A DNA stretch of 64,000 nucleotides, taken from Topomyia yanbarensis (Eukaryota > Arthropoda > Insecta > Diptera > Culicidae). Position numbers and translations under genes: made by a program. Location of the stretch: positions 392,105,037-392,169,036 of the forward strand of contig NC_080672.1 of assembly GCF_030247195.1 (NCBI RefSeq). The letters are read 5' to 3'. The notes beneath the pieces were generated by a model. It was given only the letters and a program-made list of their open reading frames with translations, searched no databases and had not been told where the DNA came from. Of the stretch, positions 33,334-44,089 are shown piece after piece (positions within the stretch are counted from its first letter, which is position 1; each line of letters begins with the position of its first letter).

Positions 33334-34483
33334 TGGCTGAACAAAAATAAAAACAGGCAAAATATTAATTTCCTTGTCCTGATATAAGGTGTAAACTGCA
33401 AGGAGATCGTATTCAATAAAATTATAATAGTAAAACATTTACAAACGATGACAATACCAGGATTCACATGCGGAAAACTAATCAAAGATTACTGCCTATT
33501 TATTACGAAAAAAATAGCAATTACATTTTTTTACCTGAAAACAATATTCAACAGATCGTTTTATTTTCACTAGAAAAACATTTTCTTCTCATCTCATTTC
33601 ACAGAAAACATGTCTTGATCCAAAGAGAATAGTGAAAGAGACGAAGAGTGAAAATCAGTCAAAACGGCAACACTCCCTTTATGATGATTTCAACACTAGA
33701 ATTTTGGCAACCGCTTCCACAGGCAGCACTTTACATGACTCCTATTATATTTTGAAAACAAACCGTATATCGATCGTTGGATTTGTTTATCAAACGATGC
33801 GCATTTCGAAACAAAGAGATGAAATAATTCTAAAGCTTGTTTTTACTCATACATATACTCTAGAATGCACCTCACAATCACGATTGAACCAAATTCTGAC
33901 GAAAATTGAAATTTCATTTTTAATAGATGTACAATACTTATCTCCTCCAACTCAGGCATGAGTAATGTTTATTTACATTGCACGATTGGTCTGCTTAATA
34001 AGGTATTTGTGGCTTCACTCTATTCGTCTCTTTCCCTATTCTCTTTGTCTTGATCATCGTGACATATGCAGGCGTGATACGAACACGAATGAATCCTTGT
34101 CAAACCCATTCGTAATATGAGCTGGAATTCTGGTTGGTTTCCGCCAGAACTTCGGCACAAAGGAAAAAACCGATTCCGAACAGTAATCGGTTGCCATTTG
34201 AACTGAAATTCAGACGGAAAATAGCCTGACTTCGAGACGGCGCAAGGATATCTCAGTTAAACCAACCGAAACTCTGGCCGGCTTCGGCCAGTATTCTAGC
34301 TCAAATGATACAACCGCTTCCGACCGACACATGTTCAGTTCAAGTGAAAACCAGCCGAAATTCCGGGTTAAATTTTGGTCGGGACGGACTGGGATTTCCT
34401 GCGTTTAATTTTTGAAAAGGGCCAATTCAAGAGTACTTGTTCAAAAGGTCTATTCAGCTCAAAGAGAAGAAACGTGGTTAATG
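33334..34483. other. Upstream region of Rexo5 with eroded B/E-type repeats
   Basis: 33440-34080 shows nothing bounded. 34090-34400 contains decayed foldback text (GAGCTGGAATTCTGGTTGG, AAACCGATTCCGA) related to families B and E. Confidence 0.45.
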
Positions 34484-34960
34484 CACAGTGAACAGACGTC
34501 CATCTTCAGCATTCAACTTGTGTAAAAATTCCTAACGGTTTCGAATGTAGTTGGGATATTTACACCAGGTGCGCTATACTGTCGTCATGTTTCTTAGTGG
34601 CTGAGTTCGACTGAATTGACCAGAGATGCCAGATTTGAAGATTTGTCTTCATTTTGAAGACATTTGAAATGTTGTGTTTTTCATTTTGAAGACAAACTTA
34701 TTCGGATGTCTGACTGATTTCTGGTAGAATTCTGTCTCAAAATCAATAACCGATTCAGAATCCTGGTCGTTGAAGACAAATGAACATTTTTATAAAATGT
34801 GAGGGCATTTGAAAAAGATACCTGGTATCCCTTGAATTGACAGCGGTTTTACCTCTACCCAGTCAAACCATTCCGGAACCGGTTCGGACTTCTGAGTGGA
34901 TTCAGTATGGATTCCAGCTCAAATTCATCAACAGTCGGAATCGCTTGTTTCCTTTGAGCT
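34484..34960. mobile_element. Truncated A element split by P
   Basis: Starts CACAGTGAACAGACGTCC and continues in family A order across the P insertion to the central E-like part, where it ends without a right terminus. Confidence 0.75.
34621..34833. mobile_element. hAT-like MITE P, copy 1
   Basis: 213 bp, ends CAGAGATGCCAGAT and a mutated complement, with 8-bp duplication GAATTGAC. The interior repeats GAAGACA/TGTCTTC. Confidence 0.9.
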
Positions 34961-35039
34961 CCCTAATAAACATTGTATGATTTATGAGCCTAACGACCTG
35001 TTCAGGGTATCATCCAAACAATATGTGGAATCGTTGCAC

Positions 35040-35457
35040 CACAGAGAACAGACGTCCATCTTGAGCATTCAACTTGTGTAAAATCTCTAACGGTTTCGAA
35101 GGTAGTTTGGATATCTAAACCAGGTGCGCTACTGTCGTCATGTTTTTTTTGTGGCTGAGTGCGACAGAATTGACAGCGGTTATTCCTCTACCCAGTCAAA
35201 CTAGTCCGGAACCGATTCGGACTTCCAGCATGAATTTCAGCTCAAATGCGTCAACCGATAGAGTCGGAATCGGTTGTTTTCTTTGAGCTAGATTCCATGC
35301 TGAATTCATCCAGGATGTCGAACCGGTTCCGGAATCGATTTGACGGATAGTTGGGATAGGTTGGCGTGGCGGCGCTAGTGTTTTTCGTATATTAATTCAA
35401 ATGTTTACACACGTTTTTTAAATATTTTTGTTCGATCATGGATGTCTGTTCTCTGTG
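35040..35457. mobile_element. A element, complete, perfect TSD
   Basis: 418 bp with 7-bp duplication GTTGCAC (35033-35039 and 35458-35464). A good reference copy of the family. Confidence 0.94.
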
Positions 35458-35499
35458 GTTGCACTATATGTGTTAAAGTTAATGTATAATATTTTTCAT

Positions 35500-35735
35500 T
35501 AGGGCTGGAACCCATACTGAATCCGTTCAGGATTTCGAACCGAAATGGATTTGACGGATAGTTGGTGTGGCGGCGCTAGTGTTTTATCGTATATTAACTC
35601 AAGTGTTTACATCCGTTTTATTGATATATTTGTTCGATCATGGATGTCTGTTCTCTGTGTACATAATATAACATCACAGAGAACAGACATCCATGATCGA
35701 ACAAATATATTAATAAAATGTGTGTAAACATTTGA
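35500..35735. mobile_element. Two A fragments in inverted arrangement
   Basis: A right-hand A fragment (ending GTCTGTTCTCTGTG at 35659) is separated by about 15 bp from the left end of an inverted A element that starts at 35675. The second one continues at 36936 after the LINE insertion. Confidence 0.75.
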
Positions 35736-36935
35736 TTTTCAGTCTATTTTCTGACGTCGCACAAAGCAGAATCAAAAAATCGCTACGCTATAGCAGGCTA
35801 TAGGCACCAGTGAACCAAGCTAGATATTGTTCTATATCAGTGCACATACAAGTTGTATCGTTGCCCCCAGCAGCGGAGTAAAATGAATTTGCCAAATGAA
35901 ACAAAAGTGCCTGTGCTACGGGATAACACGATTTCGATCAACTTTAATAAAACTCGTGTTAGACCCACAGTTCAGGAAGTGGAGCAATTAGTTAAAGTGA
36001 AGGTGGAGCTTAATCTCGCTGAAGTTACGCACATTCAGCTACATCACGTAAAAACTGTGTTTTGATCACGTTTAGAAGCTTAGCACAGGCCTAAAACTTT
36101 ATTGCAAAAACAACATGCAACACGAGGTCGAATTTAATAACACCAGAATCAAGATCCCCGTGCATACCACGCATAGACGTGCGTATCCATGATTTGGCCC
36201 CGCGCACGAAGGAAGATTTCATCAAACGAATTATGTCGCAATATGGAGAAGTAGAATCTATTACGAATGACACCTGGAGAAATTTTTTCACCGGCATTCT
36301 CAACGGCGTTCGTATTGTGAGGATGCGAGTGACTAAATCAATACCTTCTTACACGACTAACGAATGCAAATCATCGAAGGATGGCGTGACCTATAAGCAA
36401 ACAACGCTAATCGCATATCCCGGGCAGACCCCAACATGCCAATTCTGTAACCGTACAGCCCACCACTAGTCAAAACTCATCTACTACAGCCAACAAGCCT
36501 AACAAGCAGCCACCGACACCTTCAGATAAACCAAAAACAACGATCCAATTAACCAATAATGCAGGTACAACGACCACGACAACCGCTCCCAAACCAACAC
36601 CTAGCATCGCCAATAAAAAAGCAAATACCGATGAAGACGGATATACAACAGTGACCCGTAAGAACAAGAAACAAATAAGAACCTCTGATCGTGAACAGCA
36701 AGAAAGCAGTACGAATGACGACATGGACGGGAACGGTAACACGAGAGAAGGCAGACTGAATGACCCCCAAGTGGCTTCACTGCCAAGGAAAAAGATCTCA
36801 ACACGCAGCAGCAAACTGCGTCAATAAGATCTGGCAGACCGACATTCTTAAAATTAATTATTGTAAAAAAATTAAAAGACCCACGGCTCAGTTGTGCTAA
36901 CGCATTAAGCCGTCTCAAATAAAAATTTCAAAAAG
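35736..36935 (+). mobile_element. ORF1-only non-LTR retrotransposon
   Basis: A 1,200-bp insertion in an A element with duplication CATTTGA (35729-35735 and 36936-36942). It starts TTTTCAGTCTATTTTCTG, as many insect LINEs do, and has a 5' leader. A decayed ORF1 begins at 35883 (MNLPNETKVPVL), shifts frame near 36065, and continues with VRIHDLAPRT, GEVESITNDTWRNFF and IPSYT, then a zinc-knuckle start CQFCNRTAHH and a T/K-rich tail ending at 36827. That is the ORF1 type of Jockey/LOA-like mosquito LINEs. A 3' tail with AATAAAAATTTC follows directly. ORF2 (endonuclease and reverse transcriptase) is missing although both element ends are present. Confidence 0.82.
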
Positions 36936-37151
36936 CATTTGAATTAATATAAGATAAAACACTAGCGCCGCCACACCAACTTATCCCAACTATCCGTCAA
37001 ATCCATGCCGGAACCGATTCGAAATTCTGAATGTTTTCAGTATGGGATCTAGCTCAAAGGAAACAACCAAATCGGTTATGTCACTGGAGCCGGAATACGA
37101 ATTGGAACCAGCCAGAATTCCGGTTCATTTCCGGCAGAATTTAACTGGGTT

Positions 37152-37603
37152 CCTCTTAGGAACGGTTGGTTTCAAAATTGTCCAATCCAAGGACATTCGT
37201 TGGACGACGTCCAAACACTAAACAGCCGTTCATGAAACGTGCATCGTTGCGCTGGACCAGTGTTGAATGATTCTGAAAGAATTTTTTTTGGCTTCGCAGT
37301 GGGTTGTTTCAAAATCGTTCAACACCAATTGGCACCATTTTCTGGCAGAGACAGTCCTGCCTGTCAGATCTCTGCGCGCATCCTGTTAGGTTAGCTGAAC
37401 TAGGGCAAACTCGATTTCGCTCGCGTTTTATGGCAAATTGTGACAGGAACCGAGCAAAACCTTGACATAACTTGGAAATAAACCGTGCAAATTTGCTCTT
37501 AATCCTGGCAATTCCTATCTGGTAGAATTTTAGCACGAATCGAGCAAAACATCTAACAAAGTTGTGGCAGGAAGCATACAGCAATCCTGGCCGTACATCT
37601 ATG
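37152..37603. repeat. Diverged C copy and the first part of an F element
   Basis: CTTAGGAACGGTTGGTTTC to about 37302 is an old C copy. From about 37330 the sequence is the reverse complement of F (TTTTCTGGCAGAGAC, TCGCTCGCGTTTT) and continues past the B insertion at 37604 to about 37850. Confidence 0.75.
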
Positions 37604-37771
37604 CCCAGTTAAGCTCAGCCGGAAATGAACCGGAATTCTGGCTGGTTCCAGTTTGCATTCCGGCTCCAGTGACACAACCGATTCTAGTTAGAATCGGTTG
37701 TGTCACTGGAGCCGGCATACGAACTGGAACCAGCCAGAATTCCAGTTCATTTCCGGCTGAACTTTACTGGG
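37604..37771. mobile_element. MITE B, complete, in F
   Basis: A 168-bp, almost perfect palindrome: CCCAGTTAAGCTCAGCCGG and CCGGCTGAACTTTACTGGG, flanked by TG/TG. Confidence 0.94.
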
Positions 37772-37881
37772 TGGCTGAGTTCTGGATAAAAGTGAGCAGC
37801 ATCGGTTAGTTTATACTCATTTTTAGCCAGAGTCCCAGCCAGGAATGTACGGCTAATTATCTTAGGCTGGAACCAATGATA

Positions 37882-38233
37882 CCCGGTCAAACCATTCGGA
37901 ATTTGATTCGGAATCCTGAATGGAGTCTGTATGGATTCCAAATCAAATGCAACAGCCGATTCTGAAACCGATTGAGTCGGAATCGGTTGTTGCATTTGAT
38001 TTGGAATCCATAATGACTCCATCCCAGTTAAACCCATTCCGGAACCGGTTCGGATTTCTGAATGGAGTCAGTATGGATTCCAAATCAAATGCAACAACCG
38101 ATTCCGACTCAGAATCGGTTGTTGCATTTGATTTGGAATCCATACTGACTTCATTCAGGATTCCGAAACAAATTCCGAATGGTTTGAGCGGAATTCAGAA
38201 ATCCGAACCGGTTCCGGAATGAGTTTAACTGGG
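37882..38233. mobile_element. MITE E hosting a second E
   Basis: Outer E: CCCGGTCAAACCATTCGG to GAGTTTAACTGGG, flanked by TA/TA. It reads as a normal 169-bp E once 38023-38192 and one duplication are removed. Confidence 0.9.
38023..38192. mobile_element. MITE E inside E, opposite orientation
   Basis: 170 bp, CCCAGTTAAACCCATTCC to TTTGAGCGGA, flanked by AT/AT; the empty site CTCCATTCAGAAATCC is visible in the E copy at 60690. Confidence 0.9.
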
Positions 38234-38566
38234 TACGACCGATTCTAATCAGAATCGGTTGTCTCTGGAGTCAAAATTCTGACAGAAATTAGGCATAATT
38301 TTGTCTTATTTCCTGGCTGGCTATTTGTAAGCCATACAGAAATCGATCAGGATTTCGAACCAATTACCACATGTAGTTTGATTGGGTTGTTAGATGCTGA
38401 ATTAAATTTAAAGCGATCGCTGACTGCGCTGACTTCGTTCGGTAAGAAGGAGCGTTCTATCTGTCAATTTGATATTTTTCAGTTGATCAGTTTTAATTTT
38501 GTTTCTGAGACGGTTTTATTTTTTTTATTAAAATTGTGAGATTTTCCTCTTTTGTCCGGTATCACG

Positions 38567-39898
38567 ATGGGGGAGAACAATTATCTCTCGGCTTACAAAA
38601 TGATCAACTCCCAGTTGGTGTTGAATAACCAAAAACTGAAGGAAGAAATAAAGGACAAAATTGAAATGATCAATGAACTTAACGAGCAGCTTTTCAAATA
38701 CCGAGAAGAAAATAAGACGTTGCGTGAAATGGTGCAGAAGCTGTTGGAACAATTCAAAACCATCACAACAATTATGGTATCGGTGCGAGACCAGAGCGAA
38801 TCCGTTTTCAACGTCGTTTACAACGAACACGCTATGAAAGAAACTGAGCAGCAAATGCGAAGACCGTTAGCCGGCATATTTTACGAACGACGTCGCACAG
38901 AATGTCCACCATATACTGATGAAGCAGCTATCCTGGAGGGTGAGGACGAAAATCTTTCGATGGAAGACTACCGGCCTGCTATTAGTAGAGTGGAAGAAGA
39001 AGAAGAATTACACGAAGAGGAGCTTGAGAGCAACTTCGTTCTTTCAAAAAGTCCTTTGATCAAGCGGTTAGAGCGGAAATCACGGAACCGCAGCTTCGAC
39101 GAGTCGTTTGAAACGATAGATACAAACCGGGTCGTGAAGGTGGCTCGCAAAAGCCAGGAATATCTGCATGGACGAGATTCCCGGGAAAGTAAGCACAGTG
39201 ATGATGAGAGTATGAGAGAGACGGTTGTTTCAGAAGAGATGGACATCAGTCAGACCGCTAATTTGCCTCAGATCATTTTGCAGGAGGCATCGAAGAACGA
39301 ATCAACGAACGTAGAAGGTAATATAACAAATAAAACTCTGAAAAAAAGATTAATTGGTTTTATGTTTACAGTGATCGATCAAAGCTCAACAATTCGTAAT
39401 AATTTTGAATTGAGCATTTCTTCAGATCATTCGGGAATGCCAAGTGATCACAGCGTCCAAAGTGATCTAAATCCTGTTACAGATCAGAGTCTCCGGCCAG
39501 CTACAATAAAACGTATGGCTAGCGAGTCGATGCTCAATACGCTTATTGAACAAGAGATCAACAAAGAGAACTCAGGTACAAATGACACGATCTCGAATGC
39601 AACCTGCTCGACACCACTCTCCAGGAACCGTCGTCCACGGATAAAGGCAACCATGCATTCACCTATGTCCCCAGTTCCATTAGTATCGCTCAAACCATTG
39701 ACTAAGGAAAATCTCAGCCAGCATAACATTTCGTTCGATTCGTTAGTCTTCAAAACAAGTAAATGTCTCAAGCAGGATGATTTGGATCGCAGTGAACAGG
39801 CTAGTACGGAATCGAACGACTCTAGAAGGCCACGAAGAAAAGCTGCACCAAAGGTACTGAAAGAAGCAAAATTAAAATCGAAACTTCGGAGGACGTAG
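38567..39898 (+). CDS. SGO: Shugoshin (MEI-S332-type cohesion protector)
   Basis: Starts at the first in-frame ATG, 38567 (MGENNYLSAYKMINSQ). The N terminus (residues about 10-75) is a leucine/isoleucine heptad coiled coil, the position where shugoshins dimerise and bind PP2A-B56. A long acidic, serine-rich disordered middle follows. The C terminus carries the basic SGO box, RRPRRKAAPKVLKEAKLKSK then LRRT, close to the family pattern (basic run, KEP-like, KLRR). Shugoshin protects centromeric cohesin from separase in meiosis and mitosis. The open frame is 443 residues, but 39318-39371 has splice signals of a 54-bp in-frame intron, which would give 425 residues. It converges with EIPR1, with 345 bp between the stop codons. 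Confidence 0.83.
   Translation: MGENNYLSAYKMINSQLVLNNQKLKEEIKDKIEMINELNEQLFKYREENKTLREMVQKLLEQFKTITTIMVSVRDQSESVFNVVYNEHAMKETEQQMRRPLAGIFYERRRTECPPYTDEAAILEGEDENLSMEDYRPAISRVEEEEELHEEELESNFVLSKSPLIKRLERKSRNRSFDESFETIDTNRVVKVARKSQEYLHGRDSRESKHSDDESMRETVVSEEMDISQTANLPQIILQEASKNESTNVEGNITNKTLKKRLIGFMFTVIDQSSTIRNNFELSISSDHSGMPSDHSVQSDLNPVTDQSLRPATIKRMASESMLNTLIEQEINKENSGTNDTISNATCSTPLSRNRRPRIKATMHSPMSPVPLVSLKPLTKENLSQHNISFDSLVFKTSKCLKQDDLDRSEQASTESNDSRRPRRKAAPKVLKEAKLKSKLRRT
39318..39371 (+). other. Probable 54-bp in-frame intron of shugoshin
   Basis: GTAATATAAC at the 5' side, TTATGTTTACAG at the 3' side and an ATTAAT branch-like site between. The encoded peptide is unlike the flanking acidic text (hydrophobic LIGFMFT). 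Length and composition match the 55-bp introns of the neighbouring EIPR1 and SF3B2 genes. Confidence 0.65.
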
Positions 39899-40243
39899 TT
39901 ATCTCTGACTACATAGATTTTGAACTGGTTGACATGTTAATTTTATTTAGACGGTACAATAGGTAAGTTTTAGTTATCGCGTTCGCCAACGCAGATCTTA
40001 CGCGTGTTGGAGCGCTGATCTACGTACGATTATTTGTAAATGCTATTTTCACATAAACTTTGATTAAGAAGCGCGCTTTTCATGTGCAAAAACAAGTCGC
40101 ATAATTGTATAATACTCTCTTCGAAGTCCAGAACATTTGAAACTTTACTACCGATGCTTTTAATTCACATTAGCGTATTTTATCGCAAACATTGGAAACT
40201 ATATTCTTCGTTAAAATTGATTTACTGCAATCTTTACAAGCAT

Positions 40244-41399
40244 TTATAATAAAATTTGATATTTATACTGCTTCGGAACCTTTGAAATCACCATGCGTCC
40301 ATCGTAACTAAGAGAAGCAAACAGCCACGGGTTGGCGGTACTCCAATCCACACAGTACACCGAATCTTCGTGTTGATCGTACGTTTGTAGCAAACCGTCC
40401 GCCAATTGCTCTTTATCGTCGGTATGCTCGTGTTCAGTTAGAAGTACTTCCGAGCATACACTGCTAGCGCAAGTAAGCAATACTTTCCCATCACTACTGC
40501 TGGAGAGCAACAGCTGATCGTGATAGCTGTTGAACCGTACGTTCCAAATCCAGTGGTTATGATCACTTCTAGCAAATACGTGCTCTTTGGTGTTTCGAAA
40601 GTCCCAGATCTTCATCACACCATCGTCACCTCCAGTGACGATGTGACACTGCTTGTTAGGATTGCAATCCACATCGCGAACCAGTTGGCTGTGGGCATCC
40701 TCGATAACCCATGCACACTGATTTGGTTCTCTAACATCATACGATCTAACGCTACAATCATATAGCGATACGAACTGGTTGCTGTGATTGAAATGGGCCC
40801 AACGGCCGCCGGAGAAACGTGTTGAATTTTTAGCGTTAATTTCTACTACAAGCCTAGTTGAAGCTTCGGCCCGATTGAATAGTAGAATCTTTCCATCAAT
40901 GACCGTACACAGTAATGAACTATCTGTCGGGTGAAATTCAGTTGTACGAATCTCACTTCCATATCCTTCTGTTTTAAGTACTTCCACATCGGCAAACTGG
41001 AGAAATTCTTGACTCCCTTCAATAGGCTTAAGCTCTTCTGGTAGCTTCAACAATGCAGTCTGCATAATAGTCTGAGTACCTTTTAGAATACTATAACAGG
41101 ATGTGAGAATCTGTGCATCATGGGGACTTGCATTGAGCTTCCAGACTTCGCCCAAAGGATGAGAGAACACCTTTGGCTCGAGTATAGAGGTGTCCTGATT
41201 AAGATCAACTACGTGTAGTTGATTATTTGGTTTTAGGGATTGTGTTGCTAAGAAGAACCGAACGTCGTTACTTTCTGCCTGCTGGCCGGCCAAAGCACGA
41301 GCCTGTTCGAGGTAAAAAAAAATCAACTAATTTGTTTGGTTGAAAGTATATACGTACTTGAAATTCCAGACCATACACTAGTGGATTGTTATCATCCAT
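40244..41399 (-). CDS. Eipr1: EIPR1 (TSSC1), EARP/GARP-interacting WD40 protein
   Basis: Exon 1 41399-41358 (MDDNNPLVYGLEFQ) and exon 2 41302-40244 (ARALAGQQAESNDVRFFLAT...), total 366 residues, joined over a 55-bp intron with donor GTACGT and an acceptor after a run of T. The family start is (M)EDDAPVIYGLEFQARAL, so the exon join is strongly supported. WD40 blades are visible, for example VTGGDDGVMKIWDFRN at about residue 230 and the C-terminal blade ending in DGRMVISKV. EIPR1 binds the EARP and GARP tethering complexes and helps recycle endosomal cargo and sort dense-core vesicles. The length is close to the usual 360-390 residues and no key part is missing. Confidence 0.95.
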
Positions 41400-41747
41400 A
41401 ATGTTTTACAGTTATTAAAATAGTCAGGAGTACTCATTCAAAAAGTCCTAATTCCGTTCTACACTGCAAAATAATTTAAACGCTTTTTCTTGAAAAGGGC
41501 GAATAGCAGTGACACCATTCAAAGAAAATCAACAGTGAATATTTCCAGACTTGTTTTTATTTCCTATTTAACAACTATTGTGTTTTTTACATCCTAGATT
41601 GCATGATTCAGTGATCGAAACTCAAAACTTCATAAAGTATTTTAAATTATTAAATCAAAATTGTTTTTGCTATTTAAATCGACTAAATGATAGTATCGCC
41701 CCTTTGGTGATTGTTTACTTTTTCGGTCCCCCCTATCACCATTGAAG
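41400..41747. other. Upstream region of Eipr1
   Basis: AT-rich. The short motif GTATCGCCC starts to recur here (41694) and continues beyond the A insertion (42171, 42331, 42528), so a degenerate repeat probably surrounds that A copy. Confidence 0.4.
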
Positions 41748-42164
41748 CACAGAGAACAGACGTCCGTCTTGAGCGTGCAACTTGTGTAAAATCTCTAACG
41801 GTTTCGAAGGTAGTTTGGATATCTAAACCAGGTGCGCTACTGTCGTCATGTTTTTTGTGGCTGAGTGCGACAGAATTGACAGCGGTTATTCCTCTACCCA
41901 GTCAAACTAGTCCGGAACCGGTTCGGACTTCCAGCATGAATTCCAGCTCAAATGCGTCAACCGATAGAGTCGGAATCGGTTGTTTTCTTTGAGCTAGATT
42001 CCATGCTGAATTCATCCAGGATTTCGAACCGGTTCCGGAATCGATTTGACGGAAAGTTGAGATAGGTTGGTGTGGCGGCGCTAGTGTTTTTCGTATATTA
42101 ATTCAAATGTTTACACACGTTTTTTTAAATATTTTTGTTCGATCATGGATGTCTGTTCTCTGTG
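41748..42164. mobile_element. A element, complete, perfect TSD
   Basis: 417 bp with 7-bp duplication ATTGAAG (41741-41747 and 42165-42171). Confidence 0.94.
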
Positions 42165-42583
42165 ATTGAAGTATCGCCCTTGCGTTTTTTTACAATAACT
42201 ACCGTTTTACACCACCGATTTCGTCCGGATTTTTTCAATAGCGATCATTGTTACTATTTACAGCTAGTATCAGCTTGATAATCCTAAAAAAAGAAAAAAC
42301 AGTTTCGCCTCTACACTGGTAGCAAAAAAAGTATCGCCCTGATTGTTTGCATGGAGCGTGGATAGCGAAACTTTAAATAAATAAACAAAAATACAGTTTC
42401 GCCCGTTGTATTTTTTGCTATAGTTTAAGAAAGCAATATCGAAGAATACAAAATTTTTAGGTTAATTTATTGCGTTTTGAAGCCTTCATTCGCATGTATT
42501 AAAAAAGCCCTATGTTTACATTTGTAAGTATCGCCCTTTTCACAAAAAAGCATTGATTTAATATATAAATATAGTATATAATA

Positions 42584-43068
42584 GGGATCTTTAGGGGTGT
42601 GCGGGTTAAGGCATATTCTGATGCAGATTAGTACCGTGAGTTAATATCTCAGCCCTTTTTCAATTTTTTGGCCCGAAACTATTGAAAAAAAAACATTTTT
42701 TAGTTTGTTTCCTTTTAGGACAATAACACATCCAAACCCATGCGACTTGCACGACCCTATAGGTTGCCTTATCAGATCTACCATAGTTTGCAGATGAAAC
42801 TTGGGATGGCAGGTTGCTAGCGGATTGACAAAGTACCAGATCATACTGTGTGGGGTGCTGTCCCGGTTAACAATGAGGCGAACGAGATATTTGCAGATAC
42901 GTCATTTAGTAGGACAACTGTCAGTTTGCTGGTTGAGTTTAATTTGGTTTTTTTAAATTTAAAAATCATAAAAGAATAATTAAGGTTTAAGAATAATATG
43001 AGTGTACTCGTAAGGACACCCGCTACCAATACATATGAAAAACTGGCACAATTTTAATTAAAGATCCC
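42584..43068. mobile_element. TA-flanked element
   Basis: Inverted ends GGGATCTTTA and complement within TA/TA. 485 bp, AT-rich right half, no transposase frame. Confidence 0.65.
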
Positions 43069-43080
43069 TATTCAATATTT

Positions 43081-43389
43081 CCCAGTTAAACTCAGCCGGA
43101 ATGCTACCTCCCACTGAGACGTCCAAAAAATTGTTTCAAAATCCTTCAACACGGGTCCAACGATGGACGTTCGTTGAACGGTTATTTGGACGTTGTCCAA
43201 ATTGGTCCAACGAACGTCCTTCATTGGACGATTTTGAAACCAACCGTTCTTAGAGGGCTGGTTCTAATATGTATTCCGGCTCCAGTGACAACCGATTCTA
43301 GTTGGAATCGGTTGTGTCACACACTGGAGTCGGAATACGAATTAGAACCAGCCAGAATTCGGGCTCATTCCCAGCTCAACTTTGCTGGG
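43081..43389. mobile_element. MITE B split by C
   Basis: CCCAGTTAAACTCAGCCGG to CAACTTTGCTGGG. The halves join at GGCTGGTTCTAAT when the C copy is removed. Confidence 0.88.
43110..43257. mobile_element. MITE C in B
   Basis: 148 bp, CT/CT flanks. It shows that C inserts into B. Confidence 0.92.
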
Positions 43390-43403
43390 ATAGTCAGTTC
43401 CAT

Positions 43404-44060
43404 CCCAGTCACCAAATTTTCTGGCAGAGACCGTCCCAGTTCAGCCGGAAATGAACTGGATTTCTGACTGGTTCCAGTATATGGCGGCTCCAGTAACAGA
43501 ACCGATTCGAACTAGAATCGGTTGTGTCACTGGAGCCAGAATACGAACTGAATTTCGGTTCATTTCCGGCTGGGCTTAACTGGGGTTCTGCTAGATTTCT
43601 GTCAGTTTGGTTGTCAGATTTCTGCGCGCATCCTGTCGGGTTAGCTGAACTAGGGCGAACTCGGTTTCGCTCGCGTTTTCTGGTAGATTCTGACAGGAAC
43701 CGAGCAAAACCCTGACACAACTCGGAAATAAACCGTGCAAAGATCCTGGCACCCAGTCACCAAATTTTCTGGTGGAGACCGTTCTGTTAGATTTCTGTAA
43801 GTCTTGGATTAGTAGCTCTGCCAGATTTCTGCGCACATCCTGTCGAGTTGGCTGAACTAGGTCGAACTCGGTTTCGCTCGCGTTTTCTGGCAAATTCTGA
43901 TAGGAACCGAGCAAAACACTGGCACAGCTCGAACATAAACCGTGCAAACATCCGGGCCATTCTTACCTGGTAGAATTTTAGCACGAATCAAGCAAAACAT
44001 CTGGCAAAGTTGAGGCAGGAAGCGTACAGAAATCTTGTCAGTGCATTCCTGGCTGGATTC
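43404..44060. mobile_element. Two overlapping inverted F copies
   Basis: F right ends (CCCAGTCACCAAATTTTCTGG) occur at 43404 and again at 43754, the second placed inside the F sequence after GATCCTGGCA. Both run in the same direction, and the second continues to about 44060. This may be one F inserted in another. Confidence 0.78.
43435..43584. mobile_element. MITE B in F
   Basis: 150 bp with GT/GT flanks; the neighbouring F copy (43782) reads GAGACCGTTCTG, the empty site. Confidence 0.93.
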
Positions 44061-44089
44061 TGACTAAAAGCGAAGACTACCATGTATAC

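Noticed and set aside
33334..33438. Longer Rexo5 N terminus starting at 33438
   Set aside because: The added residues are hydrophobic and unlike the family, and an acceptor-like tract ends just before the ATG at 33333.
38552..38566. Upstream extension of shugoshin starting at TTG
   Set aside because: A nuclear animal gene should start at ATG; the first in-frame ATG is at 38567.
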